From Ruegeria arenilitoris (GTDB taxonomy: Bacteria; Pseudomonadota; Alphaproteobacteria; Rhodobacterales; Rhodobacteraceae), in assembly GCF_013030265.1 (NCBI RefSeq), contig NZ_WPZQ01000005.1, positions 310,001 through 374,000 of the forward strand: a DNA stretch of 64,000 bases, read 5' to 3'. Every line of letters begins with the position of its first letter. The stretch's first letter is position 1. This document shows positions 8,835-17,966 of the stretch, piece after piece. A program made the translations under genes and the position numbers. The notes under the pieces were generated by a model that saw only the letters and a list, made by a program, of their open reading frames with translations, was not told where the DNA came from and ran no database searches.

Positions 8835-9545
8835 ATGATCGCTAAGGGCGGAAAATCTGTTTACGGCGCTTCGGTCGGCATCCTGATGTTGGACGCCCGT
8901 TTCCCGCGCATCCCCGGCGACATGGGTAACGCCCTGACCTGGCCCTTTCCGGTGCATTATCGCATCGTCCGCGATGCCTCGCCCGATCTGGTGGTTCGGC
9001 GCAAGGCCGAGGGTATGCTGGACGCTTTTATAGATGCTGCCCGTGATCTTGTGCGTGACGGGGTGGATGGCATCACCACCAATTGCGGGTTTCTGTCTTT
9101 GTTTCAGGATGAATTGGCCAGGGCGGTTCCGGTTCCGGTTGTAACTTCTTCCCTGATGCAGGTTGAGATGGTGAACCGCTTCCTGCCAGCAGGCAAGCGT
9201 GCGGGTGTTTTGACCATTTCGGCATCGACCCTGACGCAGGACCACCTGACCCGGGCGCGGGTTCCTGATGGCACGCCTATCGGCACGACTGAAGGCGGGC
9301 AGGAGTTTACCCGAGCCATCCTCGACAACGAATTGACATTGGATGTTGAAAAGGCGCGGGTCGATAATGTTGAGGCAGCGATGGCCATGAAAGAGGCGCA
9401 TCCCGAGCTTGGGGCGTTGGTTCTGGAATGCACCAATATGTGTCCATATGCAGCCGACATTCAGGCAGCAACGGGCTTGCCCGTCTATTCTATCGTTTCG
9501 CTGGTCAGCTGGTTTCAGGCGGGGTTGGCACCGCCCCGGTATTAA
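8835..9545 (+). CDS. Asp/Glu/hydantoin-racemase superfamily protein
   Basis: This is a cofactor-independent enzyme of the aspartate/glutamate racemase fold, a family that also holds maleate isomerases, arylmalonate decarboxylases and hydantoin racemases. The 236-residue product has both catalytic cysteines in canonical contexts: C84 in TTNCGF and C199 in LECTNM. This argues for a two-base racemase/isomerase rather than a one-Cys decarboxylase. It starts three bases after the GntR gene stop, in the same operon. The adjacent D-amino-acid-dehydrogenase-like and enolase-like genes make stereochemical interconversion of an acid substrate likely. The actual substrate is unknown. Confidence 0.82.
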   Translation: MIAKGGKSVYGASVGILMLDARFPRIPGDMGNALTWPFPVHYRIVRDASPDLVVRRKAEGMLDAFIDAARDLVRDGVDGITTNCGFLSLFQDELARAVPVPVVTSSLMQVEMVNRFLPAGKRAGVLTISASTLTQDHLTRARVPDGTPIGTTEGGQEFTRAILDNELTLDVEKARVDNVEAAMAMKEAHPELGALVLECTNMCPYAADIQAATGLPVYSIVSLVSWFQAGLAPPRY

Positions 9546-9670
9546 TTGTTTGCACATTAAGGGTGATACGAAGAGAAGCTATTTTTCAAATGGTTATCAA
9601 GCAAGTACGCTTGCAATTTTTATGAAAAATACCATCTAAAGGCGAGTAAACACTGTGCACTGGAGCTTGA

Positions 9671-10789
9671 ATGCGCATACGACTTGCTGCTTTGACCACC
9701 TTTCTCGCCGCTGGAATTATTTGGTTTGGTGGGAGCCCGAAGCCTGATGATCTGGCGGCAACATGTATCAATAGCAAGGCAACCCGGTCCGAACGCATTG
9801 CTGCGTGTACGACGTTGATCGGACAGGACGATACTGCGCCTGTATACCGGCATCTCTTTCTGACCAGACGGGCCTGGGCTCATAGCTACAACGGTCACTA
9901 TGAACGCGCGCTTGCTGATGTGAACCATGCAATGGAGCTGCAACCAGAGAACTACCAGACTTGGGTCATGCGGGCGCAGATAAAGAGCGCGAGCGGGGAT
10001 CACGATGCCGCGTTGGCTGACTATGATCGTGTATCACAGGCATTTCCTGAGAAGGGTTACGTAACTTGGGAAAAGGCGAAGTTTCTCGAAGGTACCGGAG
10101 AGCGCGAGGCCGCTCTCGCAATTTACGAGCGCTTACATGCTGACTATCCGAATATTAGTGAGGTAGCGGAGAAGATAGCCTCATATCACACCGACAGCGG
10201 AAACCATGAGTTGGCTTTTGGTCTCGTATCCAAAGCAGCTGTGCGATGGCCAGAGCAAGCATGGGTGTATGATCAGTTGTTTATGCTGCACATACTTTAT
10301 TCGGGCGATGCTGAATCTGCATTGAAAGCTGCAAAGACAAGAGCGGAGCTGCAGCCTGATGTCTATTTCGAGCTACTGTCTCCTGTGGCAGTTCATCTTA
10401 CTGTCGGAGATGAGCAAGAGGGTATCCTGTATGCGGATCAATATATCAAATGGCGCGCCGACAAAGCAACCGCAGAGCTATCTTGGCTAAATCGGATTCG
10501 ACGCACGTTCTCGAACCCAAGCTGGGAACAAGAATATGTGTTAGCTTACCGCCCATTCTTGTACGAGACATTTGGAAGGCGAGATTTGGCTCGCGAAGCG
10601 TTCCGCAGTTATTTCGAGGAAACTAATCAAGATGCTGAGCAAGGTATGATCAACGCCTTGGAAAATTCCGGATTGACTCCAAGTATCGATAAATCTTCGG
10701 ATCGAAATTCAAGGATCGACCAACTCATCGATCAATATTTTGATCATGATGATCTCAAGCTTTCATGGCTTCCACGGCGGGATGGCTGA
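9671..10789 (+). CDS. TPR-repeat protein with N-terminal membrane anchor or signal
   Basis: This is a 372-residue protein with a hydrophobic N-terminus (MRIRLAALTTFLAAGIIWFG), then several tetratricopeptide-like helix pairs, e.g. around residues 70-150 with YERALADVNHAMELQPENYQTW and the next repeat. TPR domains mediate protein-protein contacts, and the leader suggests export or inner-membrane tethering facing the periplasm. No enzymatic motif is visible. The gene stands alone, 125 bases after the racemase gene and 231 bases before icd. It uses more A/T-ending codons (TTA, ATA, AGG, CGA) than its neighbours, which may point to acquisition. Function unknown. Confidence 0.75.
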   Translation: MRIRLAALTTFLAAGIIWFGGSPKPDDLAATCINSKATRSERIAACTTLIGQDDTAPVYRHLFLTRRAWAHSYNGHYERALADVNHAMELQPENYQTWVMRAQIKSASGDHDAALADYDRVSQAFPEKGYVTWEKAKFLEGTGEREAALAIYERLHADYPNISEVAEKIASYHTDSGNHELAFGLVSKAAVRWPEQAWVYDQLFMLHILYSGDAESALKAAKTRAELQPDVYFELLSPVAVHLTVGDEQEGILYADQYIKWRADKATAELSWLNRIRRTFSNPSWEQEYVLAYRPFLYETFGRRDLAREAFRSYFEETNQDAEQGMINALENSGLTPSIDKSSDRNSRIDQLIDQYFDHDDLKLSWLPRRDG

Positions 10790-10923
10790 ATAGTGGCTCC
10801 AAGCCGTTTGAAAGGCAGATTGGACCTCTAAACTACCAACCGTGTCAATATGCGCGCCATACTGCGATTGATCCCGGGTCGATCCTGATTTAAGGGAGGC
10901 CCTGTCAAATCAGAGTCACCGAC

Positions 10924-10970
10924 GGAGCGGTATGATTGAGCCGCTCCTCCCGCGCCACGCTCCTTGTGGC
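10924..10970 (+). promoter_or_regulatory. two adjacent stem-loops in the leader of icd
   Basis: GGAGCGG/CCGCTCC (10924-10930 with 10941-10947) and GCCAC/GTGGC (10954-10958 with 10966-10970) form back-to-back hairpins, ending 50 bases before the icd start. They could be leader structure, or the remnant of a terminator for the upstream TPR gene. No T-run follows either stem. Confidence 0.35.
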
Positions 10971-11020
10971 ACAACTCTCGGATCGCACGCCCCTGAAAGG
11001 CTTAAAAAAGGTAAGGGAAT

Positions 11021-13234
11021 ATGGCAGAAAAATCGAACTTCGATATATTGTATACCATTGTAGACGAAGCGCCGGAGCTGGCCAGCGCATCGTTCCTGCC
11101 CATCATTCGCAAGTTCGCTTCGGCCGCTGGCGTGAGTGTCGGCACCAAGGATATTTCGCTGGCCGGGCGCATTCTGGCGACCTTCCCGGAAAACCTGACC
11201 GAAGATCAGCGCATCACCGATGATCTGGCTGCTCTGGGTGAGCTGGTGAAGACGCCGGATGCCAATGTGATCAAGCTGCCGAACATCTCGGCGTCGGTCC
11301 CGCAGCTGGTTGCAGCCATCGAAGAGCTGCAATCGCAGGGCTACAATATTCCGAACTACCCCGAAGAGCCTTCGACTGACGAGGAAAAGGCGATCCGCGC
11401 ACGCTATGACGCCATTAAAGGCTCGGCAGTGAACCCGGTTCTGCGTGAGGGCAACTCGGATCGTCGCGCGGCCCGTGCGGTCAAGAACTACGCTCAGAAG
11501 AACCCGCATTCGATGGGTGAGTGGGTGTCGGACAGCAAAACCAAGGTTTCGTCGATGTCCGGTAACGATTTCTATGCCAATGAGAAATCGGCCACCATCA
11601 CGGCTGCTCAGGCGGGCGATGCCAAAATCGAATTCGTCGGCAAAGACGGCAGCGTGACCGTTCTGAAAGACGCATGGCCGCTGGCCGAAGGCACTGTTGC
11701 CGACGCGACCTTCATGTCGGTCAAAGCGCTGTCTTCGTTCCTGGCGGACGCCATTGAAGACACCAAAAAAGACGGCACCATGTTCTCGCTGCACATGAAA
11801 GCGACGATGATGAAGGTCTCGGACCCGATCATCTTCGGCTATGCGGTCAAAGCTTGGCTGGCGCCAGTGTTTGAGAAGTTTGGCGCGGAACTGGACGCAT
11901 TGGGTGTGAACCCGAACTCGGGTCTGGGTGATCTATTGGATCGCGTGAAAGACAATGCCGACATCATGGCCGCGATCGACGCGATCAAGGCGGGCCGTCC
12001 GTCCATGTACATGGTCGATAGCGACAAGGGCATCACCAACCTGCATGTTCCGTCGGACGTGATCATCGACGCCTCGATGCCCGCGGTGATCCGCGCAGGT
12101 GGCAAAGGCTGGGACGAGACCGGCGCCAAGGGAGACACCAACTGTGTGATTCCTGACCGCTGCTATGCTCCCGTCTATGACGAGACCATCAACTTCTTCA
12201 AAGCCAACGGCGCGTTGAACCCGGCCACCGCCGGTGCCGTGGCCAACGTGGGCCTGATGGCGCAGAAGGCGGAAGAATACGGCTCGCACCCGACAACCTT
12301 CCAGGCACCCGCCGATGGCACGATCCGTATCGTTCTGGCCAATGGTGAGACGTTGCATTCGCACGAGGTTGAAAAGGGTGACATCTGGCGTGCTTGCACT
12401 GTTAAGAAAGCTCCGATTGAGAACTGGATTCAGCTGGCGATGGACCGTCAGCGCTTGACCGGTTCCGAAGCAATCTTTTGGCTGGACGCAAACCGCGCCC
12501 ATGACGCTGAACTGATCAAATACGTCAAACCGGCCCTTGAGGCGGCTGGCGTTGCCGACAAATTCCTGATCATGGCCCCGCGTGAAGCAACCCGTCAGTC
12601 ACTGGAGACGATCACCGCAGGTAAGGACAGCATCGCCATTACCGGTAACGTGCTGCGTGATTACCTGACCGATCTGTTCCCGATCCTTGAACTCGGCACC
12701 TCGGCCAAGATGCTGTCCATCGTCAAACTGATGAACGGTGGTGGGTTGTTCGAAACCGGCGCGGGTGGTTCGGCGCCCAAGCACGTGCAGCAGTTGGTGG
12801 AAGAGAACCACCTGCGTTGGGACTCGATGGGCGAGTTCTGTGCGCTGGGTGAATCGCTGAACTTCCTCGCTGACAGCAAGGGCAACGCCAAGGCGGGCGT
12901 TCTGGGTGCAGCAGCCGAAGCCGCGACGCAAGGCATTCTGGACAACAACAAGTCGCCAAGCCGTAAGGTTGGTCAGCCTGACAACCGCGACAGCCACTAT
13001 TGGTTCGCGCGCTATTGGGCCGAGGCTTTGGCTGCGCAAACCGAGGATGCCGAACTGGCTGCTGAGTTTGCGCCGGTTGCAAAAGAGCTGGCTGATAAAG
13101 AAGAGCAGATTCTGTCCGAACTGGCTGCTGCTCAGGGTGCGGCTGCGGATCTTGGTGGCTACTATCACACCGATCCGGCAAAGGCTGCAGCCGTGATGCG
13201 CCCCAGCGCGACGCTGAACGCGATTATCGGCTAA
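11021..13234 (+). CDS. icd: isocitrate dehydrogenase, NADP-dependent, monomeric type
   Basis: This enzyme oxidatively decarboxylates isocitrate to 2-oxoglutarate with NADP+ in the TCA cycle. The 737-residue length and whole-protein pattern fit the monomeric (about 80 kDa) class, not the usual dimeric Icd. Recognisable stretches include [15 protein letters not shown] at the start, [31 protein letters not shown], and the C-terminal [18 protein letters not shown]. The start is ATG 11021 after GTAAGGGAAT. The gene is monocistronic, with a strong terminator just downstream. Strongly biased, C/G-ending codon use suggests high expression. Together with sthA at the right end of the window it bears on NADPH balance. 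Confidence 0.96.
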   Translation: MAEKSNFDILYTIVDEAPELASASFLPIIRKFASAAGVSVGTKDISLAGRILATFPENLTEDQRITDDLAALGELVKTPDANVIKLPNISASVPQLVAAIEELQSQGYNIPNYPEEPSTDEEKAIRARYDAIKGSAVNPVLREGNSDRRAARAVKNYAQKNPHSMGEWVSDSKTKVSSMSGNDFYANEKSATITAAQAGDAKIEFVGKDGSVTVLKDAWPLAEGTVADATFMSVKALSSFLADAIEDTKKDGTMFSLHMKATMMKVSDPIIFGYAVKAWLAPVFEKFGAELDALGVNPNSGLGDLLDRVKDNADIMAAIDAIKAGRPSMYMVDSDKGITNLHVPSDVIIDASMPAVIRAGGKGWDETGAKGDTNCVIPDRCYAPVYDETINFFKANGALNPATAGAVANVGLMAQKAEEYGSHPTTFQAPADGTIRIVLANGETLHSHEVEKGDIWRACTVKKAPIENWIQLAMDRQRLTGSEAIFWLDANRAHDAELIKYVKPALEAAGVADKFLIMAPREATRQSLETITAGKDSIAITGNVLRDYLTDLFPILELGTSAKMLSIVKLMNGGGLFETGAGGSAPKHVQQLVEENHLRWDSMGEFCALGESLNFLADSKGNAKAGVLGAAAEAATQGILDNNKSPSRKVGQPDNRDSHYWFARYWAEALAAQTEDAELAAEFAPVAKELADKEEQILSELAAAQGAAADLGGYYHTDPAKAAAVMRPSATLNAIIG

Positions 13235-13239
13235 AACTT

Positions 13240-13274
13240 GGGGGGTCGGCTCGAACAGCCGACCCCCTAATTTT
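13240..13274 (+). terminator. rho-independent terminator after icd
   Basis: An 11-bp perfect G+C-rich stem (13241-13251 with 13257-13267, GGGGGTCGGCT arm) closes a CGAAC loop. Additional weak pairs extend the base, and TTTT follows at 13271-13274. It begins six bases after the icd stop. Confidence 0.93.
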
Positions 13275-13792
13275 CATGCACTCCGCATGCATAGACACGA
13301 TATACTCAACGACCAGAGTGCAATTTACCGCAAACAAATTGGTCGTGTGGGGATCGCAGAGTTAAATTCCCCCTGACTTCCCCGCGAGGGTTCCCTAAGC
13401 TCAATTGCAATAATGGATCGTTGTGTTAACACGATCTGTGTTTGGTATTAGTGATTTTGTGTTTTAGCCTATGAGCATACATTGTTCCAATTTGCGTTTG
13501 GAATCGGATTCGCGCCTTATGAGATACGCTGTTTTCCAGCCTGTCTTAGATGGCCCTTCCTTTTATGCCCGAGTAGCGGGTCTAGCAAAGCACCTCTGTA
13601 ATTCTTTGCTTCCCCTCATTTCTGGTGAAGGGGGTCGTATCCTCGTGCTTCGACAGGCAAGTCTGCGGTGCGCAACCAGCCCCAATTGGTATCGGACTTC
13701 GTGCCGACGATTCGAGATCGCGATAGCAGTGATCAATGGATGGTCGAGCTTAAGTGGGGACAATTCGCATGAAACCGAAGGGTTGGGGCTAA
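13275..13792. other. gene-poor stretch before the polysaccharide locus
   Basis: There are 518 bases without a convincing gene. An open frame on the plus strand (13471-13806, 111 codons) has no clear ribosome site, unremarkable composition and overlaps the next gene, so I do not call it. The right half presumably carries the promoter of the SGNH gene at 13793. No strong hairpin or repeat was noticed. Confidence 0.5.
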
Positions 13793-15115
13793 ATGGGAAA
13801 CGGTGAGAAAGGTGGGCGCTTCGCTGCTGTTTTGTGCCTGCTCCCGGCACTCTATCTGATTGCGATTGTCATCTATGCAGTTTTGAACTCTGCCGAGTAT
13901 GCGTCGGGCATTGCGCGTATTACCCGTTATGTGTTGGTCCCGGGATTTATGGCTTTGTGCCTTTTGTTTGTTGCCCTGCGGGTCAAAGGCGATACCAGGC
14001 TTGTTGTCGGCATATGCGCAAGCTCGCTGTTTGCGACATTGTTCGCGTTTGAGGCCTATCTGACAGTCAAGTCTCTGCCCGCGCGTCTTGGTATGTTCGG
14101 CGTCGTAAGTGAGACGACCGAGACCGGGCAATTCCGGCAAAATATACCGCCAGCCTATACAATCAAACGTTTGAACAATGAAAAAGGCATCCAAACGCTT
14201 GATACCGCCATGCTCTCACCTTTGACCGAGGGTGACATCTTTCTGTGTTCACTGAATGGCCAGCCGGTTTCTTATCAGCCTGACCGGTACGGGTTCCGAA
14301 ACCCCGATACTGTGCACGACGGAGATATCGATGTCATGTTGCTGGGTGACTCGTTTGCCGAAGGATTCTGCCTTGAAGATGGGCACGATCTGGCGAGTCA
14401 ATTACGCAAAGATATCCCGCAATTGATGAATACAGGCCACCGGGGCGCCGGGCCATTGTTCGAGTTGGCGGTGCTTGGCCGGTATGGGCCTTATTTCAAG
14501 CCGGATGTGACGGTCATGGCCTTCTTCGCAGGCAATGACTGGAAGAACCTGCAGCGCGAAGAAGAGATGCCCTGGCTAGCGCCTGCGCTAGAACCTGGAA
14601 CGGATTTTGGGGTCATCGCGCGCTCTGGCCCGCAGATCGAGGCAGCCAGACAGCACATGGATCAATGGTGGGATGGAACCACCTTGTCCTGGCGGGACTA
14701 TCTTCGAAAGCAGCGCGTATTCCGGAACTTCTTCGCCCTGCAAAAAACGACCGAAGTGATGGGACTTCACTATCCCAAAGCCGCTGAACCGAACCCGGTT
14801 TATGGTCAGGTCCTGAAACGGGCGGCTGAGATGGTAGAGCAATGGGATGGAGAACTGGTGGTCGTCTACATTCCTACGATCAGTCGCTTTGTGGGCATGT
14901 TGCCACAGGATTTTGTACACGATCCCTTGCGCAACATGGTTCGGGACGCAGCGACCCAGGCTGATCTTCAGATGATCGATCTGACTGAGGTGTTCGAAGC
15001 CGCTGATGAACCCCGCTTGATGTATGCCGCAGATGCCCATTTTAATGAAAAAGGCGCGACCGTAGCCGCCGAAACCATTGTGAGATCCTTGCGTCAGCGC
15101 GGATTGCTTAATTGA
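13793..15115 (+). CDS. membrane-anchored SGNH/GDSL-hydrolase-like protein
   Basis: This is a 440-residue protein with three hydrophobic N-terminal segments (about residues 11-31, 44-64 and 69-88), then an SGNH-fold domain. The nucleophile motif is LLGDSFAEGF, and the late block DAHFNEKGA supplies the Asp-x-x-His pair. SGNH domains anchored this way often belong to O-acyl transfer or removal on surface glycans (AlgX/AlgJ-like) or are cell-surface esterases. Which applies here is not shown. Its position at the left edge of the polysaccharide genes supports a glycan-modifying role. A second, unrelated-length SGNH protein lies at 17967-19100 on the other strand. Confidence 0.75.
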   Translation: MGNGEKGGRFAAVLCLLPALYLIAIVIYAVLNSAEYASGIARITRYVLVPGFMALCLLFVALRVKGDTRLVVGICASSLFATLFAFEAYLTVKSLPARLGMFGVVSETTETGQFRQNIPPAYTIKRLNNEKGIQTLDTAMLSPLTEGDIFLCSLNGQPVSYQPDRYGFRNPDTVHDGDIDVMLLGDSFAEGFCLEDGHDLASQLRKDIPQLMNTGHRGAGPLFELAVLGRYGPYFKPDVTVMAFFAGNDWKNLQREEEMPWLAPALEPGTDFGVIARSGPQIEAARQHMDQWWDGTTLSWRDYLRKQRVFRNFFALQKTTEVMGLHYPKAAEPNPVYGQVLKRAAEMVEQWDGELVVVYIPTISRFVGMLPQDFVHDPLRNMVRDAATQADLQMIDLTEVFEAADEPRLMYAADAHFNEKGATVAAETIVRSLRQRGLLN

Positions 15116-15251
15116 TTTCTGGGTTTCACTGACTTTCGCAGGGACAGGATCAGTTTGTGCCGGTCAGATTTCCTTGTACGATCCAAACAGGTTGAGTGCC
15201 GATGGAACGACCACAAGAATCCAACCGCAAGAGTGCAGGCAGAAGAAGTTC

Positions 15252-16037
15252 ATGAGTATTCAGACGATCGCCGTTCTGTCCGACATTCACGGGAACGCAG
15301 ATGCACTGGTTGCAGCGATTGCGCAGGTGAAGACGATCAACCCTGAACTTGTGGTCGTGCTTGGAGATTTGTTGACCTATGGGGTTCAGCCACGAGAGGT
15401 TCTGGACGCTGTCGATCAACTGAAATCCGAACAGAATTGTGTTTTTATCTGTGGCAATCACGATCAGTTCTATTTCGACCTGGATCGCGGCAATTCAGCA
15501 TTTTACGATAATATCTCGGATTTCGTGCTGGAATCTGTCCATTGGACACATGCCAAGGTCGCTGATCTGCCGCCGCTATGGGAACGCTATCCGTGGTGCA
15601 CACGATATGAATTTGGCCCGATCCTGTTTTCCCATGCCAACCCGTATGAATATGGCGACTGGTCTTATGTGTCGAAACCTGAGCAGTGGGCTCCTGCTGC
15701 GCAGAACTTACGCGACAATGGGTTCAGTATTGGGGTCTTTGGTCATTCTCATCGTTCCTTTGCTGTGATTGTCGATGCAGATGGCCGGGCCGAGAATGTT
15801 GAAACCGATGTCTGGCTGAAGCCGGCCGCGGGCGAAGTTCTCTTGCTGAACCCGGGTACAGTCGGACAACCAAGAGGAACGGGTTTTACTTATCTCACAA
15901 TCCAGCTTGATGGGTCTGAGGTGAAAGTGAGCCTTCCAAACATCGACTTTGATCGGGCAAAGTTCTGTCGTGAGATTGCTGCGACGGACCTGAGTAAGGC
16001 CACCAAAGACAAACTTGTTTCGTTTATGGAGAAGTGA
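15252..16037 (+). CDS. calcineurin-like metallophosphoesterase
   Basis: This is a 261-residue two-metal phosphoesterase of the YfcE/MJ0936-like group. All family blocks are present: SDIHGN (near the N-terminus), GDLLTYG, CGNHDQF, SHANPYEY and GHSH. ATG 15252 is chosen since the protein then opens directly with the first beta strand (SIQTIAVLSDIHGN) and AGAAGAAG precedes it. A frame open to 15174 adds an unlikely 26 residues. The ATP-grasp gene begins one base after its stop, so the two are almost certainly cotranscribed. The substrate could be a phosphodiester or nucleotide-sugar by-product, but this is not evident. Confidence 0.85.
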   Translation: MSIQTIAVLSDIHGNADALVAAIAQVKTINPELVVVLGDLLTYGVQPREVLDAVDQLKSEQNCVFICGNHDQFYFDLDRGNSAFYDNISDFVLESVHWTHAKVADLPPLWERYPWCTRYEFGPILFSHANPYEYGDWSYVSKPEQWAPAAQNLRDNGFSIGVFGHSHRSFAVIVDADGRAENVETDVWLKPAAGEVLLLNPGTVGQPRGTGFTYLTIQLDGSEVKVSLPNIDFDRAKFCREIAATDLSKATKDKLVSFMEK

Positions 16038-16038
16038 A

Positions 16039-17073
16039 TTGATCACGGTATTGGTTACAGGCGCAGGCGGTGGTGTCGGTCAGGGGATCATCAAATCACT
16101 GCGGCTTATTACAGACCTTCCGATCCGCATCCTTGGCGCTGATATGGCGGCGCAATCTGCAGGCCTTTACGCCTGCGACAAGGTATTTCTGGTCGAGGGT
16201 TGCCGGTCGCCGCGATACCTGGAATCTCTGGCGCGCATCTTCGAAGCAGAAAGCGTCGACTACTACATCCCGGGCACTGATATCGAACTGGCTTTGTGTG
16301 CGGAAAAACGCGAGGAGATCGCGCAACGGTTTGGGACGCGGGTTGTGGTCAATCCGTTGAATGCGGTTCAGATCGCTGATGACAAGGCGCTGACTTCGGC
16401 GTTTCTCAAAGAAAACGGGTTGCCTTATCCAAGGACCTGGTCATTGGTCGACGCGTTGAAAATCGACGATCTGCCTTTTCCAGTCATCGCGAAACCCGCT
16501 GTCGGGTTTCGATCCATTGGTGTTGAGCGCGCAAACAGCCGAGAAGAGCTTGCCGCCTATCCCGGGGATCATTCACAAATCATCGTGCAGGAACTGATCG
16601 GTGACGATACCCGAGAATTCACCTGCACCATCGTTGGGGTCAACGGCAAGCTTTCACCCGTTCTGGCGCTGCGGCGCATATTGCGGTCCGGCGATACCTA
16701 TCGCGCATTTCCCGAACAAAATGCCGAGGTCGAGGCCTATGTGACAGCGATTGCCGAAAAGCTGGGCGTTGAAGGGGCCTGCAACTTTCAACTGCGACTG
16801 GATCACGATGGTGTTCCAAAGGTCTTTGAAATCAACGCGCGTTTCTCGGGCACAACACCATTCTGTTCTCAGCTCGGTTTCAATCCGGTCGAGTTTTACA
16901 TCAAGCACGATCAGGGGATACCCTATTCGCCTGAGATTGCCTGGGACAGCGCAGTTTTGAGATATTGGAGCGAGCTGGTGTTGCCCACTGCAGCGCTGAA
17001 CCAGTTGGAAAATACCGGTGAGTTGATCCCAGATCCCGGCACGCAATTCAGCCTCTATGGTCGCAGGTCATGA
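16039..17073 (+). CDS. ATP-grasp family ligase, carbamoyl-phosphate-synthase-large-chain-like
   Basis: This is a 344-residue protein that probably activates a carboxylate with ATP and joins it to an amine or similar nucleophile. It has an N-terminal preATP-grasp Rossmann-like domain (VLVTGAGGGVGQGIIKSL). The ATP-grasp core has FPVIAKPAVGFRSIGV (ATP-binding Lys) and the metal-binding EINARFSGTTPF near residue 270. The start is the TTG at 16039, with GGAG seven bases upstream and the previous stop one base before it. A TTG at 16015 would overlap the phosphoesterase. It overlaps the following SDR gene by four bases. Proteins of this type in glycan loci may attach amino acids to sugars; that is speculative here. 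Confidence 0.82.
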   Translation: MITVLVTGAGGGVGQGIIKSLRLITDLPIRILGADMAAQSAGLYACDKVFLVEGCRSPRYLESLARIFEAESVDYYIPGTDIELALCAEKREEIAQRFGTRVVVNPLNAVQIADDKALTSAFLKENGLPYPRTWSLVDALKIDDLPFPVIAKPAVGFRSIGVERANSREELAAYPGDHSQIIVQELIGDDTREFTCTIVGVNGKLSPVLALRRILRSGDTYRAFPEQNAEVEAYVTAIAEKLGVEGACNFQLRLDHDGVPKVFEINARFSGTTPFCSQLGFNPVEFYIKHDQGIPYSPEIAWDSAVLRYWSELVLPTAALNQLENTGELIPDPGTQFSLYGRRS

Positions 17074-17960
17074 AGGTTGCACTGACAGGTGCAACAGGTC
17101 TGCTGGGTCGGCATCTCTGCGCTTTGCTTACGGATCGCGGGGTGCCGTTTGTTGCGATTGACCGTCAAAAATGGAATTTGAGCGAATGGAATGATACCGC
17201 CCGCTTTGACGCAATCACCGAAGGGGCAGATATTTTCATCCATTGCGCGGCCAAAATACCGACCGGTGTTGAATCAGATGCCTCGTCGTCTTTGCGCGAC
17301 CTTTACGACATAAATGTCAGGGCAGTTCTGAACCTGGCTCAATGGGCGGCAGGACGGAAGGTACATCTGATATTTATCTCAAGCGGTTCAGTCTACCGGG
17401 ACCCGCACGTAGGGGTCATTCGCGAAGATGCTGCAATAGGCCCAGGTCCGATTGGTGGATCATACGCCGCTTCCAAACGGATGGCTGAAAGCGTAATCGC
17501 GGAGTGTGCTGAAACAGATGGATTGAAGGCCACCATCTTGCGCCCGTCATCGCTTTATGGATTTGGGCTGCCCGAAGACAAGTTTCTGATCCGGATGTTG
17601 CAGTCGGCAAGAGCCGGGCACGGGATCGAGGTCAGCGGCCCCGAGAACAGGATAGATTTCGTTCATGCCCACGACCTGAGCCGGGCGGCATTGATGGCAG
17701 CTGAAACGGGCGCAACAGGGGTTTTCAACATCGCAGGGTCCGGGCCCGTTCGACTTGCTGAACTTGGTCAGGTGATCGCGGCTTTTGGACCAGCGGGTCC
17801 GGTGGATTTGTCGATCCATCCGGATCATGAACCACCCTTCACGCGCTTTGCTCTGGACCATTCTGCAGCAGCGAATGCGTTTGGCTACGGGCCACTGATA
17901 TCACTGCCAACCGGGTTGGCGATGACACTGGAACAGCAAGTCATGCCTCCTGCAGCCTGA
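17070..17960 (+). CDS. NAD-dependent epimerase/dehydratase (extended SDR)
   Basis: This is a 296-residue nucleotide-sugar-type short-chain dehydrogenase. It has the Rossmann motif TGATGLLGRHL at the start, ISSGSVY for the active-site Ser, and an intact YAASK (Tyr-x-x-x-Lys) catalytic pair near residue 131. Its length suits a sugar epimerase or 4-ketoreductase. The ATG overlaps the stop of the ATP-grasp gene (ATGA), making a tight trio with the phosphoesterase and ATP-grasp genes. It ends six bases from the convergent SGNH gene. The sugar substrate is unknown. Confidence 0.85.
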   Translation: MKVALTGATGLLGRHLCALLTDRGVPFVAIDRQKWNLSEWNDTARFDAITEGADIFIHCAAKIPTGVESDASSSLRDLYDINVRAVLNLAQWAAGRKVHLIFISSGSVYRDPHVGVIREDAAIGPGPIGGSYAASKRMAESVIAECAETDGLKATILRPSSLYGFGLPEDKFLIRMLQSARAGHGIEVSGPENRIDFVHAHDLSRAALMAAETGATGVFNIAGSGPVRLAELGQVIAAFGPAGPVDLSIHPDHEPPFTRFALDHSAAANAFGYGPLISLPTGLAMTLEQQVMPPAA

Positions 17961-17966
17961 CAAGGC

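Noticed and set aside
8487..9557. Long minus-strand frame (356 codons) opposite GntR and racemase genes
   Set aside because: It spans two well-supported genes on the other strand and has no motif.
10916..11794. Minus-strand frame of 292 codons over the start of icd
   Set aside because: Antisense to monomeric isocitrate dehydrogenase, which is certain.
13471..13806. Possible 111-residue gene before the SGNH gene
   Set aside because: No ribosome site, overlaps the next start, and composition is not convincingly coding.
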